Positions 52,430 to 62,009 of a stretch of DNA of 64,000 bases are shown here, piece after piece. Under the pieces are notes generated by a model. It worked only from the letters and a program-made list of their open reading frames with translations, ran no database searches and was not told the DNA's origin. The stretch's first letter is position 1, and the number at the start of each line of letters is the position of its first letter. The translations under genes and the position numbers were made by a program. This DNA is from Anodontia alba. Lineage: Eukaryota; Mollusca; Bivalvia; Lucinida; Lucinidae. The stretch is from the NCBI GenBank assembly GCA_964016985.1, contig OZ024821.1, forward strand, positions 16,355,211 to 16,419,210, in the 5' to 3' direction.

Positions 52430-52577
52430 CATGGTAAAAAATACGGACCTTTGGATATATGTGACACAACAAATATTCGAACAAGCGCTGCCTAAGATAG
52501 TCTAATCACGCTATCGTATATCAAATATGATTGAAAAACGTCGAAGAACCCTGCACTGACAGTGAAAGTTCAGTGTT

Positions 52578-52857
52578 CATCACGAAAACATGCCTATATA
52601 ATTTTGACCCCCTTAAACCCCACTTTTATAAAGTAAAACTGGGGTTTACAGGGGTATACATTATTTTTCTTATTTCTGCACAAAACATAGATTATGGGTA
52701 CTCGTTAGAACCGCCTCGTCGAGGCGGTTCTAACGAGTAACCACAATCTATGTTTTTGAGCAGAATTATGTAAAATATAGGATTTTTTTTATCTGAAAAT
52801 TTTCAGTTTTGGGTGGTAAAATTGTCAGTATATTTGAATAGGCTTGTTTTCGTAATG
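52578..52857 (+). mobile_element. F1 MITE, orientation A, copy 27 (well preserved)
   Basis: Begins CATCACGAAAACATGCC and ends GGCTTGTTTTCGTAATG. The hairpin centre is CTCGTCGAGG. GTT occurs before the start and after CGTAAT. Confidence 0.93.
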
Positions 52858-53356
52858 TTTTTCAGACAGATGTTTTGTTCGGGTAATATTTTCTTGCACC
52901 GCCTGCTATTGGCTTTCTATATGCGAAAGTATTCTGTTTTAGCAAATACAAGTCTATTAAGACAGCATTTTCGAATGGCGATTTTATACGCCATTTATTG
53001 CTCGAAGACATTATCGGAAACAGCCAACTGATCAGCGCTAGACTGCAAGAGAGTATTGCCAATGTGTGGCGCTATTTTATATATTTTCCTCATGCAATTT
53101 ATGCATTAAACTGCAACCAGCGGCATATATTCCCTGAGTAATTTCTCATCCGCCTTGAAAGACCATTGCGCAACCGTGTTTGGACCATTCCTTAAATATT
53201 AGCCGTGTAAAAAATGCAGACATTTGAATGTTACAGCATGTGGTGGTTTAACAAGTAGCCCGCTTGTATTCACGCAATTATTCAAATTTTGGAACCATGC
53301 AGAAAATTTTAACTGGCAACTAGTCGCATTTGATTTGTCAACTTAATAGAAATGCT
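52858..53356. other. Non-coding stretch
   Basis: No recognised gene or repeat. Confidence 0.35.
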
Positions 53357-53523
53357 TTAATACTTTGCACGCTGGGTAAAAAAATGTCAGCAGACGACAA
53401 ATTCCCAGAAAGTAGGTTTCGTCTCCTTAGGAGACAATTTGAATGAAAAAGCAAAGCCTGTTTTCTGGGAAAATATCATCAGAATGTCGTCTGCTGAATT
53501 CGCCCAGAGAGTGGTAAGGATAA
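53357..53523. mobile_element. F3e MITE, copy 3
   Basis: TTAATACTTTGCACGCTGGG with CAGCAGACGACAAATTC at the left, ATGTCGTCTGCTGAATTC with CCAGAGAGTGGTAAGG at the right. The inner arm is TCTCCTTAGGAGACAATTTG. Confidence 0.82.
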
Positions 53524-53611
53524 ATCAAAGTTAACTGGCATTCATACGTTATAGGCTCGGGTATTCATAACTTCAGCTATCGTGGATGTTTTGTTGTTTT
53601 TTTACCGGAAT

Positions 53612-53777
53612 CATCACGAAAACACCCACACAATTTTGACCCCCCTAAACCCGACTGTTATCTCCTAAAACTGGGGTTTGCAGCAGTACAAATTTTGTTT
53701 CTTATTTCTTCTCAAAAACATAGATTGTCGATACTCGTGAGAACCGCCTCGCCGAGACAATCTATCGAGCAGAAATG

Positions 53778-53870
<93 letters not shown>

Positions 53871-53943
53871 TTTTTTATCTGAAACTTTTCATTGTTTGGT
53901 GGTAAAATTTTCAGTATATTTGAATAGGCGTGTTTTCGTAATG
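53612..53943 (+). mobile_element. F1 MITE, orientation A, copy 28, with (AT)n insert
   Basis: Begins CATCACGAAAACACCCAC and ends GGCGTGTTTTCGTAATG. The right hairpin arm is shortened to GAGACAATCTATCGAGCAGA. A pure (AT)n tract of about 87 bp at 53780-53866 replaces the AATATGAAAAATA stretch. Confidence 0.9.
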
Positions 53944-53964
53944 TGTTTATAAGCTTATACGCGT

Positions 53965-54650
53965 GTCAGTGATGAGACCTAATTGGCCGAAAATAGCTAG
54001 ACCGGCCCAGAAAACTTGACACTTAGCTATATTAAGTTTTGAGAGTGCGTTTAATGTTATCATGTTCTCAAGTCAATCCTTTCAGTAGATAGTTATCTTC
54101 ACTACAGCTGATCTGAGTAAGCATTCTTTATAAATCTATAGCAGTCCGTTATCGGCCAGTCAGGGTAGCTGACGGGCCGATAACTGCCCGCTATAGATTT
54201 ATAAAGAATGCTAGCTGGAATGCTAGTTCCGTGTGGCGGCCGTAAAACGTCTTCCTGTACTTCATGTACTTCATTACAGTGTTATTTATATTGTCTGGTC
54301 ATGTCCAATCATTAGGCCTATGCGGGATGTTGTAATTAAAATATACGAGGCTTCAGTGATCAGGCCTAATTGGCCGAATCTTGCTAATTTGGCCAAGAAA
54401 GCTTGGCATTTTAGCTGTTTATAGTTTTTTGTGCTCATTGCTTTCAATGGTCATTCCTGTAAGAATCTGTTTATCATTAATACAGATTTTGTAAGTGCCA
54501 TGTGGCGGCATTTTTTATGTCTCTTCGTATATCATTTTTGTGCATTTTATATTTACTGGCCTTTGTGATTTATTGAGCATATTCCGGAATATTAGAATAA
54601 AAATATATGAGGATTACTAGCTAGACTGACCCAGAAAACCGAGATTTCAA
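53965..54650. repeat. Degenerate tandem repeat of about 250-390 bp
   Basis: CAGTGATGAGACCTAATTGG / CAGTGATCAGGCCTAATTGG, GGCCCAGAAAACTTGACACT / GACCCAGAAAACCGAGATTT, TTCACTACAGCTG / TCATTAATACAG and GTGTGGCGGCCGTAAAACGT / CATGTGGCGGCATTTTTTAT recur in the same order. The first unit contains the palindrome element at 54.12 kb. Confidence 0.65.
54121..54211. mobile_element. GCTGACGGGCC palindrome element, copy 2
   Basis: GCATTCTTTATAAATCTATAGC pairs with GCTATAGATTTATAAAGAATGC, then GTTATCGGCC pairs with GGCCGATAAC, around GTCAGGGTAGCTGAC. Arms of about 40 bp are nearly perfect. Confidence 0.9.
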
Positions 54651-54652
54651 CT

Positions 54653-54653
<1 letters not shown>

Positions 54654-54692
<39 letters not shown>

Positions 54693-54770
54693 TTGTTGTT
54701 GTTGTTGTTGTTTTTGTTGTTGTTGTTGTTTTTTTTCTTCTTCTTCTCATTTTTTTTTTTTTTTTTTTTA
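54654..54770. repeat. Poly-T / (TTG)n / (TTC)n low complexity
   Basis: About 38 T, then TTGTTGTTG, TTCTTCTTC and a further T run. It generates artificial Lys/Thr-rich or Leu/Phe-rich frames. Confidence 0.93.
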
Positions 54771-54867
54771 GTTTTGTGGGTATGTTTATTATGTTTATTA
54801 CTCTCAATGATACTGGCGGTATATTTTTATCGTTCCTGCATTGTACTGAATTGGGAAGCATATTACG

Positions 54868-55150
54868 TATTACGAAAATATACAATGTACCTATATAATT
54901 TTGACCCCCTGTAAACCCCACTTTTATATAGTAAAACTGGGGTTTACAGGCATATACATTATTTTTCTTATTTCTGCTCAAAAAGCATAAATTATGGGTA
55001 CTCGTAAGAACCGCCTCGTTGGTTCTAACGAGTACCCACAATTTATGTTTTAAGAAGAAATATGGAAAATATCAGATTTTTTTATCTGAAATCGTTCAGT
55101 TTTTGGTGGTGAAATTTTCAAAATATTTGAATAGGTGCGTTTCCGTAATG
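54868..55150 (+). mobile_element. F1 MITE, orientation A, copy 29
   Basis: Begins TATTACGAAAATATACAATG and ends GGTGCGTTTCCGTAATG. The central tip is deleted: GAACCGCCTCGTTGGTTCTA. Confidence 0.87.
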
Positions 55151-55194
55151 CAATCGTGCATAATGTAATTACAGATTATGTTAAATACAGTAGA

Positions 55195-55372
55195 CTCTTA
55201 TTGTCTCAAATTCTAAGGGACCAGACATTTCAGTTTGATATAAGAATAGTTTGAGATAAAAGGAGTTAAATGTAAATAACATGAAACAAAACTAAACCAA
55301 CAGTATCCGAAATATATTTTGACTCAACCAGTAGTTTGAGTTATCAGTAGGTAAGATAACAAGAGTCAACTA
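55195..55372. mobile_element. Short F2-type MITE (CAGTAGACTCTTATTG ends)
   Basis: TA|CAGTAGACTCTTATTGTCTC and AGATAACAAGAGTCAACTA are inverted. The interior has GTTTGAGATAAAAGG and GTTTGAGTTATCAG words as in other F2 members. Confidence 0.72.
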
Positions 55373-55551
55373 CATTTTGACACAAACTGAGCCTAGGCTG
55401 AAAATTTGGTGCCAGTGAATTTAATTTAAACCCGCGGTAGATTTTAATCCTGACCATTCTAAAGCAGTGGTTCTGGTGTTGTTTGTTTTTTGTAATTGCT
55501 CACTGAGGTGCTGTTTTCGTTTTTATCTCGTTCGTTGGCTTAATGTTGCGT

Positions 55552-55779
55552 TTAACCCATTGTAGACTGAATGAATTCCCTCACATTCTACATTGAAATA
55601 TTCTAATTTCGATGTTAGGTATGTCAGGCTATGTGATTTAGACAATCCTAGAGAGAAATGGTTGAACTATTTGCAAACAGTGAAGACCCTGATCAGACGC
55701 CGCGTTCTGCGGCGTCTGATCTAGGTATGCACTGTTTGCCAATTACCCTTTTAGGGGTTTCCCGACTACACTGGGTTAA
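55552..55779 (-). mobile_element. F3a MITE, intact borders
   Basis: TTAACCCATTGTAGACTGAA and CGACTACACTGGGTTAA at the ends. The hairpin CAAACAGTGAAGACCCTGAT pairs with ATCTAGGTATGCACTGTTTG around CAGACGCCGCGTTCTGCGGCGTCTG. Confidence 0.92.
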
Positions 55780-55812
55780 TGTATCCTGACTAGCACTGTG
55801 ATAACTTTTTTT

Positions 55813-55842
55813 GGGGTGGGGGAGGGGGGGGGGGGGGGGTGG
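55813..55842. repeat. G-rich tract
   Basis: GGGGTGGGGGAGGG followed by 16 further G. A possible G-quadruplex former. Confidence 0.85.
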
Positions 55843-56248
55843 CAGAGAGAGCTGTTGGCTTGCGTTTCTTTTCTGATTTGTGGCTTGTGTACTGTCTGTC
55901 GTTGGTTGTTTGCTCTTCCTTTCTGTGATATTTGTAGGCTATGTTCTATGATTGTGGTTCTTCCTGGACATCATCCATACCAGTTTTTATCTTCAACCGA
56001 CTACCAACCTTGCATAGAATTTGAACAAGTGGAGAATCCAAAATTCAATCCGTAGTACATAAGAAATATCTCTATTAGGGGAAACAGAATTCATTAGATT
56101 ACATAGAAAATTGCAGAACAAAATAAGTTCATGTCTGTTGAACAGCTGTTGTCTTATTGGCTCAAATTACGGAAGACTACCAGTACTTATACAGACACGC
56201 TCTACTTTTATAAGTGTCTCGTACTCTCGAAATATCGCTCTTAAATCT

Positions 56249-56527
56249 CATAACAAAAACACGCCTATTTAAACATATAGAAAATTTCACCTTCTAAAAC
56301 TGAAAATTTTCAGATAAAAAACTCTGATAGTTTTCATATTCCTGCTCAAAACATAGATTGTGGGTACTCGTTAGAACCCCATCGGCGAGGCGGTTCAAAC
56401 GAATACCCACAATCTATGTTTTTGAGCAAAAATAAGAAAAATAATTTATACCCCTGTAAACCCCAGTTTTACTATATAAAAGGGTGGTTTAATGGGGTCA
56501 AAATTATATAAGCATGTTTTCGTGATG
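56249..56527 (-). mobile_element. F1 MITE, orientation B, copy 30
   Basis: Begins CATAACAAAAACACGCC and ends AGCATGTTTTCGTGATG. The hairpin centre is CATCGGCGAGG. It belongs to the first duplicated unit. Confidence 0.9.
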
Positions 56528-56909
56528 GATTTTGGCTCTTCCTGGACGTTCTCTATACCAATTTGTATGTTCAACCAACCACCAATCTTACATAGAATTT
56601 GAACAAGTGGAGAATCCAAAACTCAGTCCGTAGTACATAAGAGACATCTCTATTAGAGAAAATAGAATTCATTAGATTACATAGAAAATTGCAGAACAAA
56701 ATAAGTTCATGTCTGTTGAACATCTATTGTCTTATTGGCTCCAATTAGAAAAGACTACCAGTATATGTACTTATACAGACACGCTGTACTTTTAAAGGTG
56801 TATTTGAATTAATACAAACTGTACTCACTGCAATAGAGAACCGCCTTGTAATGGCCAGTAGAAAAAAACTACTGCGGACTTACTCGCTCAAAACATCGCT
56901 CTTAAATCG

Positions 56910-57207
56910 CATTACAAAAACACGTCTATTCAAATATATAGAAAATTTCACCTCCAAAAACTGAAAATTTTCAGAAAAAAAAACAACAAAAAAAACTCTG
57001 ATATTTTTCATATTTCTGCTCAAAACATAGATTGTGGGTACTCGTTAGAACCTCCTCGGCGAGGCGGTTCTAACGAGTACCAATAATTTATATTTTTGAG
57101 CAGAAATAAGAAAAAACAAAACAATGCATAGCCCTGTAAATTCCAGATTTACTATATAAAAGTGGAGTTTAAGGGGGTCAAAACTATATTGGTATGTTTT
57201 CGTGATG
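56910..57207 (-). mobile_element. F1 MITE, orientation B, copy 31
   Basis: Begins CATTACAAAAACACGTC and ends GGTATGTTTTCGTGATG. The hairpin centre is CTCGGCGAGG. It shares the unusual ACAAAAACACG start with copy 30, as expected from the duplication. Confidence 0.92.
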
Positions 57208-57690
57208 TGATGCAGCTCCAAGTTATAAATGCATGTTCGATACCTATAGGGGTATTCTGCCTCATAATGTTTCTTTAAAGTTAATCTATACAAGACAAAC
57301 AAGCATTATTCCAAATGTCATGATTAAAGCAAAGTGATGAAGAAATGAAAGTGCTACACTTAACTTAGCCCGCAAACCAATAACGTGATATATTTCATTT
57401 AATTGTGCATCAAATGTAATTCAGTTTCGAATGGGACATTATGCCGTATAAGAGAAATACTCTGTTTACAGTTCTTTTCTTTATCATATGCGGCATAAAT
57501 TCTGACTTCCACCACCACTGATTTATTGGGTAGATTGTTTACAATCGAGCCATAGTATGCGTACACCAAAATTTCTTTCCTTATCGTCCACGTGATTATC
57601 ATTCACCAATCAAATCAAACCGTGCGTTTGTTCGAAATCCAGGTAACGACTATTTTTAGCCGCTTTTATTATCGCTTTGACGTTAGTCAA
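57208..57690. other. Non-coding stretch
   Basis: No recognised repeat or gene. Confidence 0.35.
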
Positions 57691-57718
57691 AGGGCTGGCC
57701 AGGTGACTGCCATTTTTT

Positions 57719-57877
57719 TTCAATCCACACGGTATAAAAATTCCATGTTTACCAGGTGAAAGGTGTATCATATAGAAGTCAAATGAGGGTGTTTGCCAGA
57801 TTCAATAGTGGTGCAGAATTTTTTCAGCCAACATTTTGTTACCCCACCCACCAAAACCCAATGCTAATATACAATCC
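57719..57877 (+). repeat. Left inverted repeat of the 3.7-kb element
   Basis: TTCAATCCACACGGTATAAA, ATCATATAGAAGTCAAATGA, GCCAGATTCAATAGTGGTGC, TTTGTTACCCCACCCACCAA and CCCAATGCTAATATACAAT. Each word has its complement in reverse order at the right side. TTGTTACCCCACCCAGCAAT with AGCTAATATTTGAATA occurs once more as a direct repeat at about 58008-58048. Confidence 0.88.
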
Positions 57878-58616
57878 GTGAACAACCGTAAAATATTCAG
57901 AAGGAAAGTGAGAGTTCTTTTTATTTTAGGCTACATTATTATCCCATTGTAGCTAACAAAGGTACAAAGCAGATAAAAGAGCGATTTATGTACATCTGTC
58001 TCAGCTTGTTACCCCACCCAGCAATATTAACAGCTAATATTTGAATATGAAATAATATGACATTTGTAAATTGATATGTTGATGTTTGACTTGAAACTAA
58101 ATGATTTATTGATTCAAGTAGCTTCAAATGCAGCAAAAGGTAGATGTTATAGAGACTATTATTTAAGTTTTATTAACTCACTCCATTCATAGGTGCTTGT
58201 AAAATGCAAGCTGAATGTGTTAAGACAACTTACTGCTTATTATGATAATTGCAAGTAAGTTAACAATTTTCTCGCTTTTTGACAGGTGATTAGAGTATCA
58301 TACATGCCATACGCTGTGGACCAAAATCGGTGAGATAAGGCAAAATTGACAAAATTCTGTGAGATTTTCTTAGACATTGATCACTTTGGTGCTCCCTCAA
58401 TATAGTCTAAAGTCTTTTTCTTTTCATGTAAGAAGCTTGTGAAACAACAACGTGTATGATTTATGCTTATTTCGTTATAAAATAATTGTAGTAAAATGGT
58501 CTGAAAATTCTGTGAGATTTTAATTTTTATGGGATTGCCTTCCGGTTGGGTCAAATTCTGTGAGATTTTATCTCACAGTGTGAGATGAGGCATGTATGGA
58601 GTGTAAAGATTCGAAG

Positions 58617-58800
58617 TTTTCCAGTTGGATCCAAGCCCGCTTTTAAAAGTGGAAGATAGACTGCAGAATAATAAGACTGATTTCATGGCTCCAATACCTA
58701 AACAAACTGTCATAAGATTTAGTTCCATGAATAAACTAATGATGGTAAAAACCCAAGACAAGGTTGAGTCAGTGATTCTAATGCACCCTGGTATGTAATG
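58617..58800 (+). pseudogene. Short open remnant inside the 3.7-kb element
   Basis: The plus-strand frame FQLDPSPLLKVEDRLQNNKT and DFMAPIPKQTVIRFSSMNKL is open to a stop after MHPGM. Composition looks protein-like, but I do not recognise the family. Its position upstream of the HEEAD block suggests it was part of the same ORF. That link is inference. Confidence 0.4.
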
Positions 58801-59244
58801 CGACGTGTGATTAGATAACGTGAAAAATTTGCGACGGTATATACTGCGATACTGACGTAATCACGCAACGTTGCTTTTCATTGGCTGGCATTTGGTTTTA
58901 TGCAGCTCACAATGCTTGCCACTTTGTGCAGATAGTGCACGTTTTTGTTAACAAAAATGATTAAAAACCAAGCATTAGAGGTTCCTCAGGGGTTTTAAAG
59001 CTGAAGAAGTGCATTAGAATGGGAATAACCGTAATGAAAATTTATATTGTCGGTTTTACGGTCAGAAATTTTGTTTTACAGCTCCGCTCATGCATCCCCG
59101 TAGAACAAAATTTCCAACTGTAAAACAGATGATTGACCTCCCCAAATGAAAATTTTCAATTATTGACAGATGGATTTTCAATAAACTGACAATAGTAGCA
59201 CAGATCCAAAGAAAGCAGTAAGAGTTAGAAGGGATTTTTGTACT

Positions 59245-59590
59245 AGTGAAAAGTATCTTGGACCATGAAGGGCAGATTCCAGAATGTTTGTGCATACTAA
59301 TTATGCTGTAAGGAATCTGAATGAATATAGTGTTGTTCTCTGGAGCGTTGGCTCTGATGTTGCGGCCATATGCCCAAGAATAGCACATCCAGACATCAAT
59401 CTATTCTTTAGGACAGGTGTGATAGAGCAAAAGAGATACATTCCAATGCATGGTGTGGCATCATAATTAGGCAATAACATGTCACTGGCACTATTAGTTA
59501 TACATGCTATAAGTGGTTGTGATTCCATTAGCTCATTTTATGGTGTAAGTAAGAGGCGATGGCTCACAAATATGGAAAAAGCCCAGTAGT
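59245..59590 (+). pseudogene. HEEAD / GCDS block protein fragment
   Basis: A one-base deletion breaks the HEEAD motif at about 59262 (HEG then ADSRMFVHTNYAVRNLNEYS). It continues as VVLWSVGSDVAAICPRI, FFRTGVIEQKRYIPMHGVAS, a stop, then LGNNMSLALLVIHAISGCDS with ISSFYGVSKRRWLTNMEKAQ and a stop. The spacing of HEEADxR, SxDxDVxVxC, TGxxxxRYIPxH and HxxxGCDxxSxF matches a large repeat-associated animal family whose Asp-rich blocks suggest a PIN/XPG-like nuclease fold. That fold assignment is inference. In this copy the usual DTDV reads GSDV. Confidence 0.7.
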
Positions 59591-59596
59591 ACATGA

Positions 59597-60305
59597 GGGA
59601 ATAAGGGAAACTAGAGCTGGCGTTTGTAAAACACTATGCCCCCAACTGGCTGACTCTAACACTGCTTGACTCCAACACTGCTTGCTCATGACGATAACAA
59701 CAGTAGAAACATACGAGATTTCAAAGTTATTTTATTAAAAGGGAAATAACTCTAAAATGGGAGATAATTCGGATAGGAAAAAAGTATGGGTCACCTATTT
59801 TTTCATGAGGAATCCATATCTGAAATTTCAAACTAGCATGCACAGTTCAAACTTTATGCTATGCATCAAAAAGTGTGCAATGTAAAAATGCCCAAAATGA
59901 CAAAGGGCCATAACTCAAGAAGTACATTTCAGAATTGATTAAAAAATAAGTAGGTCATCTACTCATCGCTACCAATCTATTCCTCAAATTTCAAGGCTCT
60001 AGCTTTAATAGTTTTGTAGATATTTTGCTGACAAGATTCCATCCATATTTCTTCAAAGGGCCATAACTCAGGAAAGGGGCATAATCCTGATGGGAAAAAT
60101 ATGTGTCAGCTAATTTTTCATGAACAATCCATATATGAAATTTCAAAACCCTAGCATGCACGGTTCAGAAGTTATTTTATGCATCAAAAAAGCGTAACGG
60201 ACAGACGCACGGATGCACGCACACACGTACAAACGTCCTAGAAGCAATACGACCCTCCAACTTCTTCAAAGTTCCAACTTCTTTAAAGTTGGGGGCATAA
60301 TTAGA
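59597..60305 (-). repeat. GGGCCATAACTC-type dispersed repeat inserted in the ORF
   Basis: Two related halves contain AAAGGGCCATAACTCAAGAA / AAAGGGCCATAACTCAGGAA, TTTTTCATGAGGAATCCATA / TTTTTCATGAACAATCCATA and AAACTAGCATGCACAGTTCA / AACCCTAGCATGCACGGTTC. GGACAGACGCACGGATGCAC follows, and CAACTTCTTTAAAGTTGGGG closes it. CCCCCAACTGGCTGACTC near 59640 mirrors the end. This is a familiar bivalve repeat. It separates the GCDS block from the cysteine-rich tail. Confidence 0.75.
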
Positions 60306-60337
60306 CGCAATCAAAACAACAAACAAAACAAAAAACA

Positions 60338-60545
60338 TGTCCAAGAGGGCAGCAGAATCTGTTAATCAGGCAGTTTCTATTGTACATGCATCCGAGTGGA
60401 GTTAATTACCATTTCCTGCGCCAGAAGCCTAATTGGATTTTACAAAGTGTTATTGCACGACTGACTGCAAGACGAAACGTTGTAGCTGCAACAAGGGGAC
60501 ATTATAATGCACTGATGCTTGTAGATATGACGAAGTATGTCTAAA
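60338..60545 (+). pseudogene. Cysteine-rich tail of the same protein family
   Basis: MSKRAAESVNQAVSIVHASE begins the segment, the place where relatives read SKRAAYQAG. After stops and a shift, CTTDCKTKRCSCNKGTL (from about 60455), a stop, then CTDACRYDEVCLNR follows. The C-x3-C-x4-C-x-C and C-x3-C-x5-C spacing resembles a CXC-type zinc-binding tail. An acidic SSESDDDD run follows in one frame. The fragment is not functional. Confidence 0.65.
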
Positions 60546-60570
60546 CAGACTATAATGCTCTCTGAGCTCT

Positions 60571-60770
60571 GAAAGTGATGATGATGATGGTGATGACTGA
60601 AGCTAGAAAAGTGATGATAATTACAATCAGTTTTGTGTTATGTACGTCTGGGTAGTGTTCATGGCAGTTGCATAAAGTTAATTAGGTTGAAAAGTAATGT
60701 TTTTGATGACAATGATGTTGTTATTGATGATGCTGATGATGCTGATGATGATGATGATAATCTCTGCATC
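60571..60770. repeat. (GAT)n-rich microsatellite segments
   Basis: GATGATGATGGTGATGA near 60575 and GATGCTGATGATGATGATGA near 60735. Confidence 0.85.
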
Positions 60771-61210
60771 AAGATCATAAGCATTATGGTTGTGAAAGTA
60801 ACTTAATCTGCATAGATTTTTATTCAAAATTGACATTTTAAACCTTGTTTTGTTTTTGTTTTATTTTTCCATAAATTAAGTATTAGTTAATATTTATGAA
60901 TATGCAAATGAGATAATGTGCATATTTGCATATCAAATTAAAAGTTAATGCCTCAACATTTTTTATTGGTACCAACATTGTGAACCTATATTGAATGAGG
61001 GCTGAGATATGGTCAATTAAATATATGTGTAACCTCATATTTCAATCTGTTGCCATAGGTTGCCATGGAAACAGTGGGATTTCATATAGCCCAAATGAGC
61101 TTTTTGCTTTGAAAACTTGTTTCCTGCATTTCACTGGTCCCAGAAGCCAATTTGGTACCCATTTAAGCTGGTTTTATGGAGAGCAAGTCAAACTAAATTA
61201 GCCCCAAACA
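60771..61210. other. Interior of the 3.7-kb element, no gene seen
   Basis: AT-rich sequence between the cysteine-rich tail and the right inverted repeat. An open frame of 68 codons (60995-61201) has no family resemblance. Confidence 0.4.
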
Positions 61211-61370
61211 TATTGCATATTAGCATTGGGATTTGTGGGTGGGGTAACAAAACGTCGTCTGAAAAAAAAAATCTGCACCACTTTTGAATCTGGCATACAC
61301 ACTTTTTTAACTTCTATATAGTGATACTATCACTTAGTATAAGTGGAATTTTTATACCAAGTGGATTGAA
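61211..61370 (-). repeat. Right inverted repeat of the 3.7-kb element
   Basis: ATTGCATATTAGCATTGGGA, TTGTGGGTGGGGTAACAAAA, GCACCACTTTTGAATCTGGC, TTCTATATAGTGATA and TTTTTATACCAAGTGGATTGAA are the inverted counterparts of 57719-57877 at about 80% identity by eye. Confidence 0.88.
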
Positions 61371-61461
61371 TAAAAATCTGATTCAGAGCTCTTTTTAGAG
61401 CTGGCCCCTCTGCTACGTTAGATTGCCGTGCAAAGAGGAGTATCTGTAAAACCTGAACTAA

Positions 61462-61660
61462 GACATTGACAAACAGTGCAGACCCAGACAAGACGCCGCA
61501 GAACGCGGCGTCTGATCAGAATCTGCGCTGTTTGCTTAAATTCAGGAAGTTAAGGATATATAAGTGAAGCAGTCTTGAGTCCCCATTCAGTAGCTTTTTG
61601 CCTACCTACACTCAGACAATTGAGCCCCAGTGCTGTCAGTGCTTTGATTTTCTTAGATTT
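61462..61660 (-). mobile_element. F3a-like element (inverted GTCTGAGTGTAGGCTGG type)
   Basis: The hairpin CAAACAGTGCAGACCCAGAC pairs with CTGATCAGAATCTGCGCTGTTTG around CGCCGCAGAACGCGGCG. TTCAGGAAGTTAAGGATATA and CCTACACTCAGACAATTGAG follow, inverted relative to 26.3 and 29.0 kb. Confidence 0.8.
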
Positions 61661-62009
61661 TCATTTTTGCTGAGAACACTTAGTGGGACAGGATACACTT
61701 GATAGCCTTTTCGCCTTTATTAGAAGGGAGGAAACTTCAGTGATTGGAGGCAACGACATCAAATTCTTTGTTTTCAGAGAACTCTTTTCAGAAGGGAGGC
61801 AAAACAATTTTGACATAATTGCCTCTCTTGAAAGTGTACCTATTTCCTTTAACAGGATTACATCCAGAAGAGCGGTAAAATGAAATTTCTTTGTACCAGG
61901 CAAGTGTATACTACAGCTGAACCTCAATAGCTCGACCACCGATGGCTCGTTTATAATGGCTGTTTCGAACTCGTTTCTAATCTCTACGAAATTCTTCCGA
62001 TAGCTCCAG

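Larger units (their letters stand above)
55950..57207. repeat. Segmental tandem duplication carrying F1
   Basis: TTCCTGGACATCATCCATAC ... (from about 55959) and CTTCCTGGACGTTCTCTATA ... (from about 56537) begin two copies of a 260-bp segment. Shared words include AGAATTTGAACAAGTGGAGA, CATTAGATTACATAGAAAAT, AAATAAGTTCATGTCTGTTG and CAGACACGCT, and each copy is followed by TCGCTCTTAAATC and an F1 copy in the same orientation. The second copy has about 85 bp extra before its F1. Confidence 0.92.
57691..61410 (+). mobile_element. Long-inverted-repeat DNA element with HEEAD/GCDS protein relics
   Basis: Inverted repeats of about 160 bp bound a 3.3-kb interior. Inside, on the plus strand, are remnants of a protein family that is widespread in animal genomes and usually repeat-associated, with a HEEADxR block, a GCDxxSxF block and a cysteine-rich tail. 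Later repeats are inserted into it. The outermost borders AGGGGCTGGCC-like / AGCTGGCCCCT are tentative. I cannot assign the element to a named superfamily with confidence. Confidence 0.7.

Noticed and set aside
61683..61939. Overlapping frames of 66 (plus) and 92 (minus) codons
   Set aside because: They overlap on opposite strands and partly cover mobile element ends. Neither shows a known motif.
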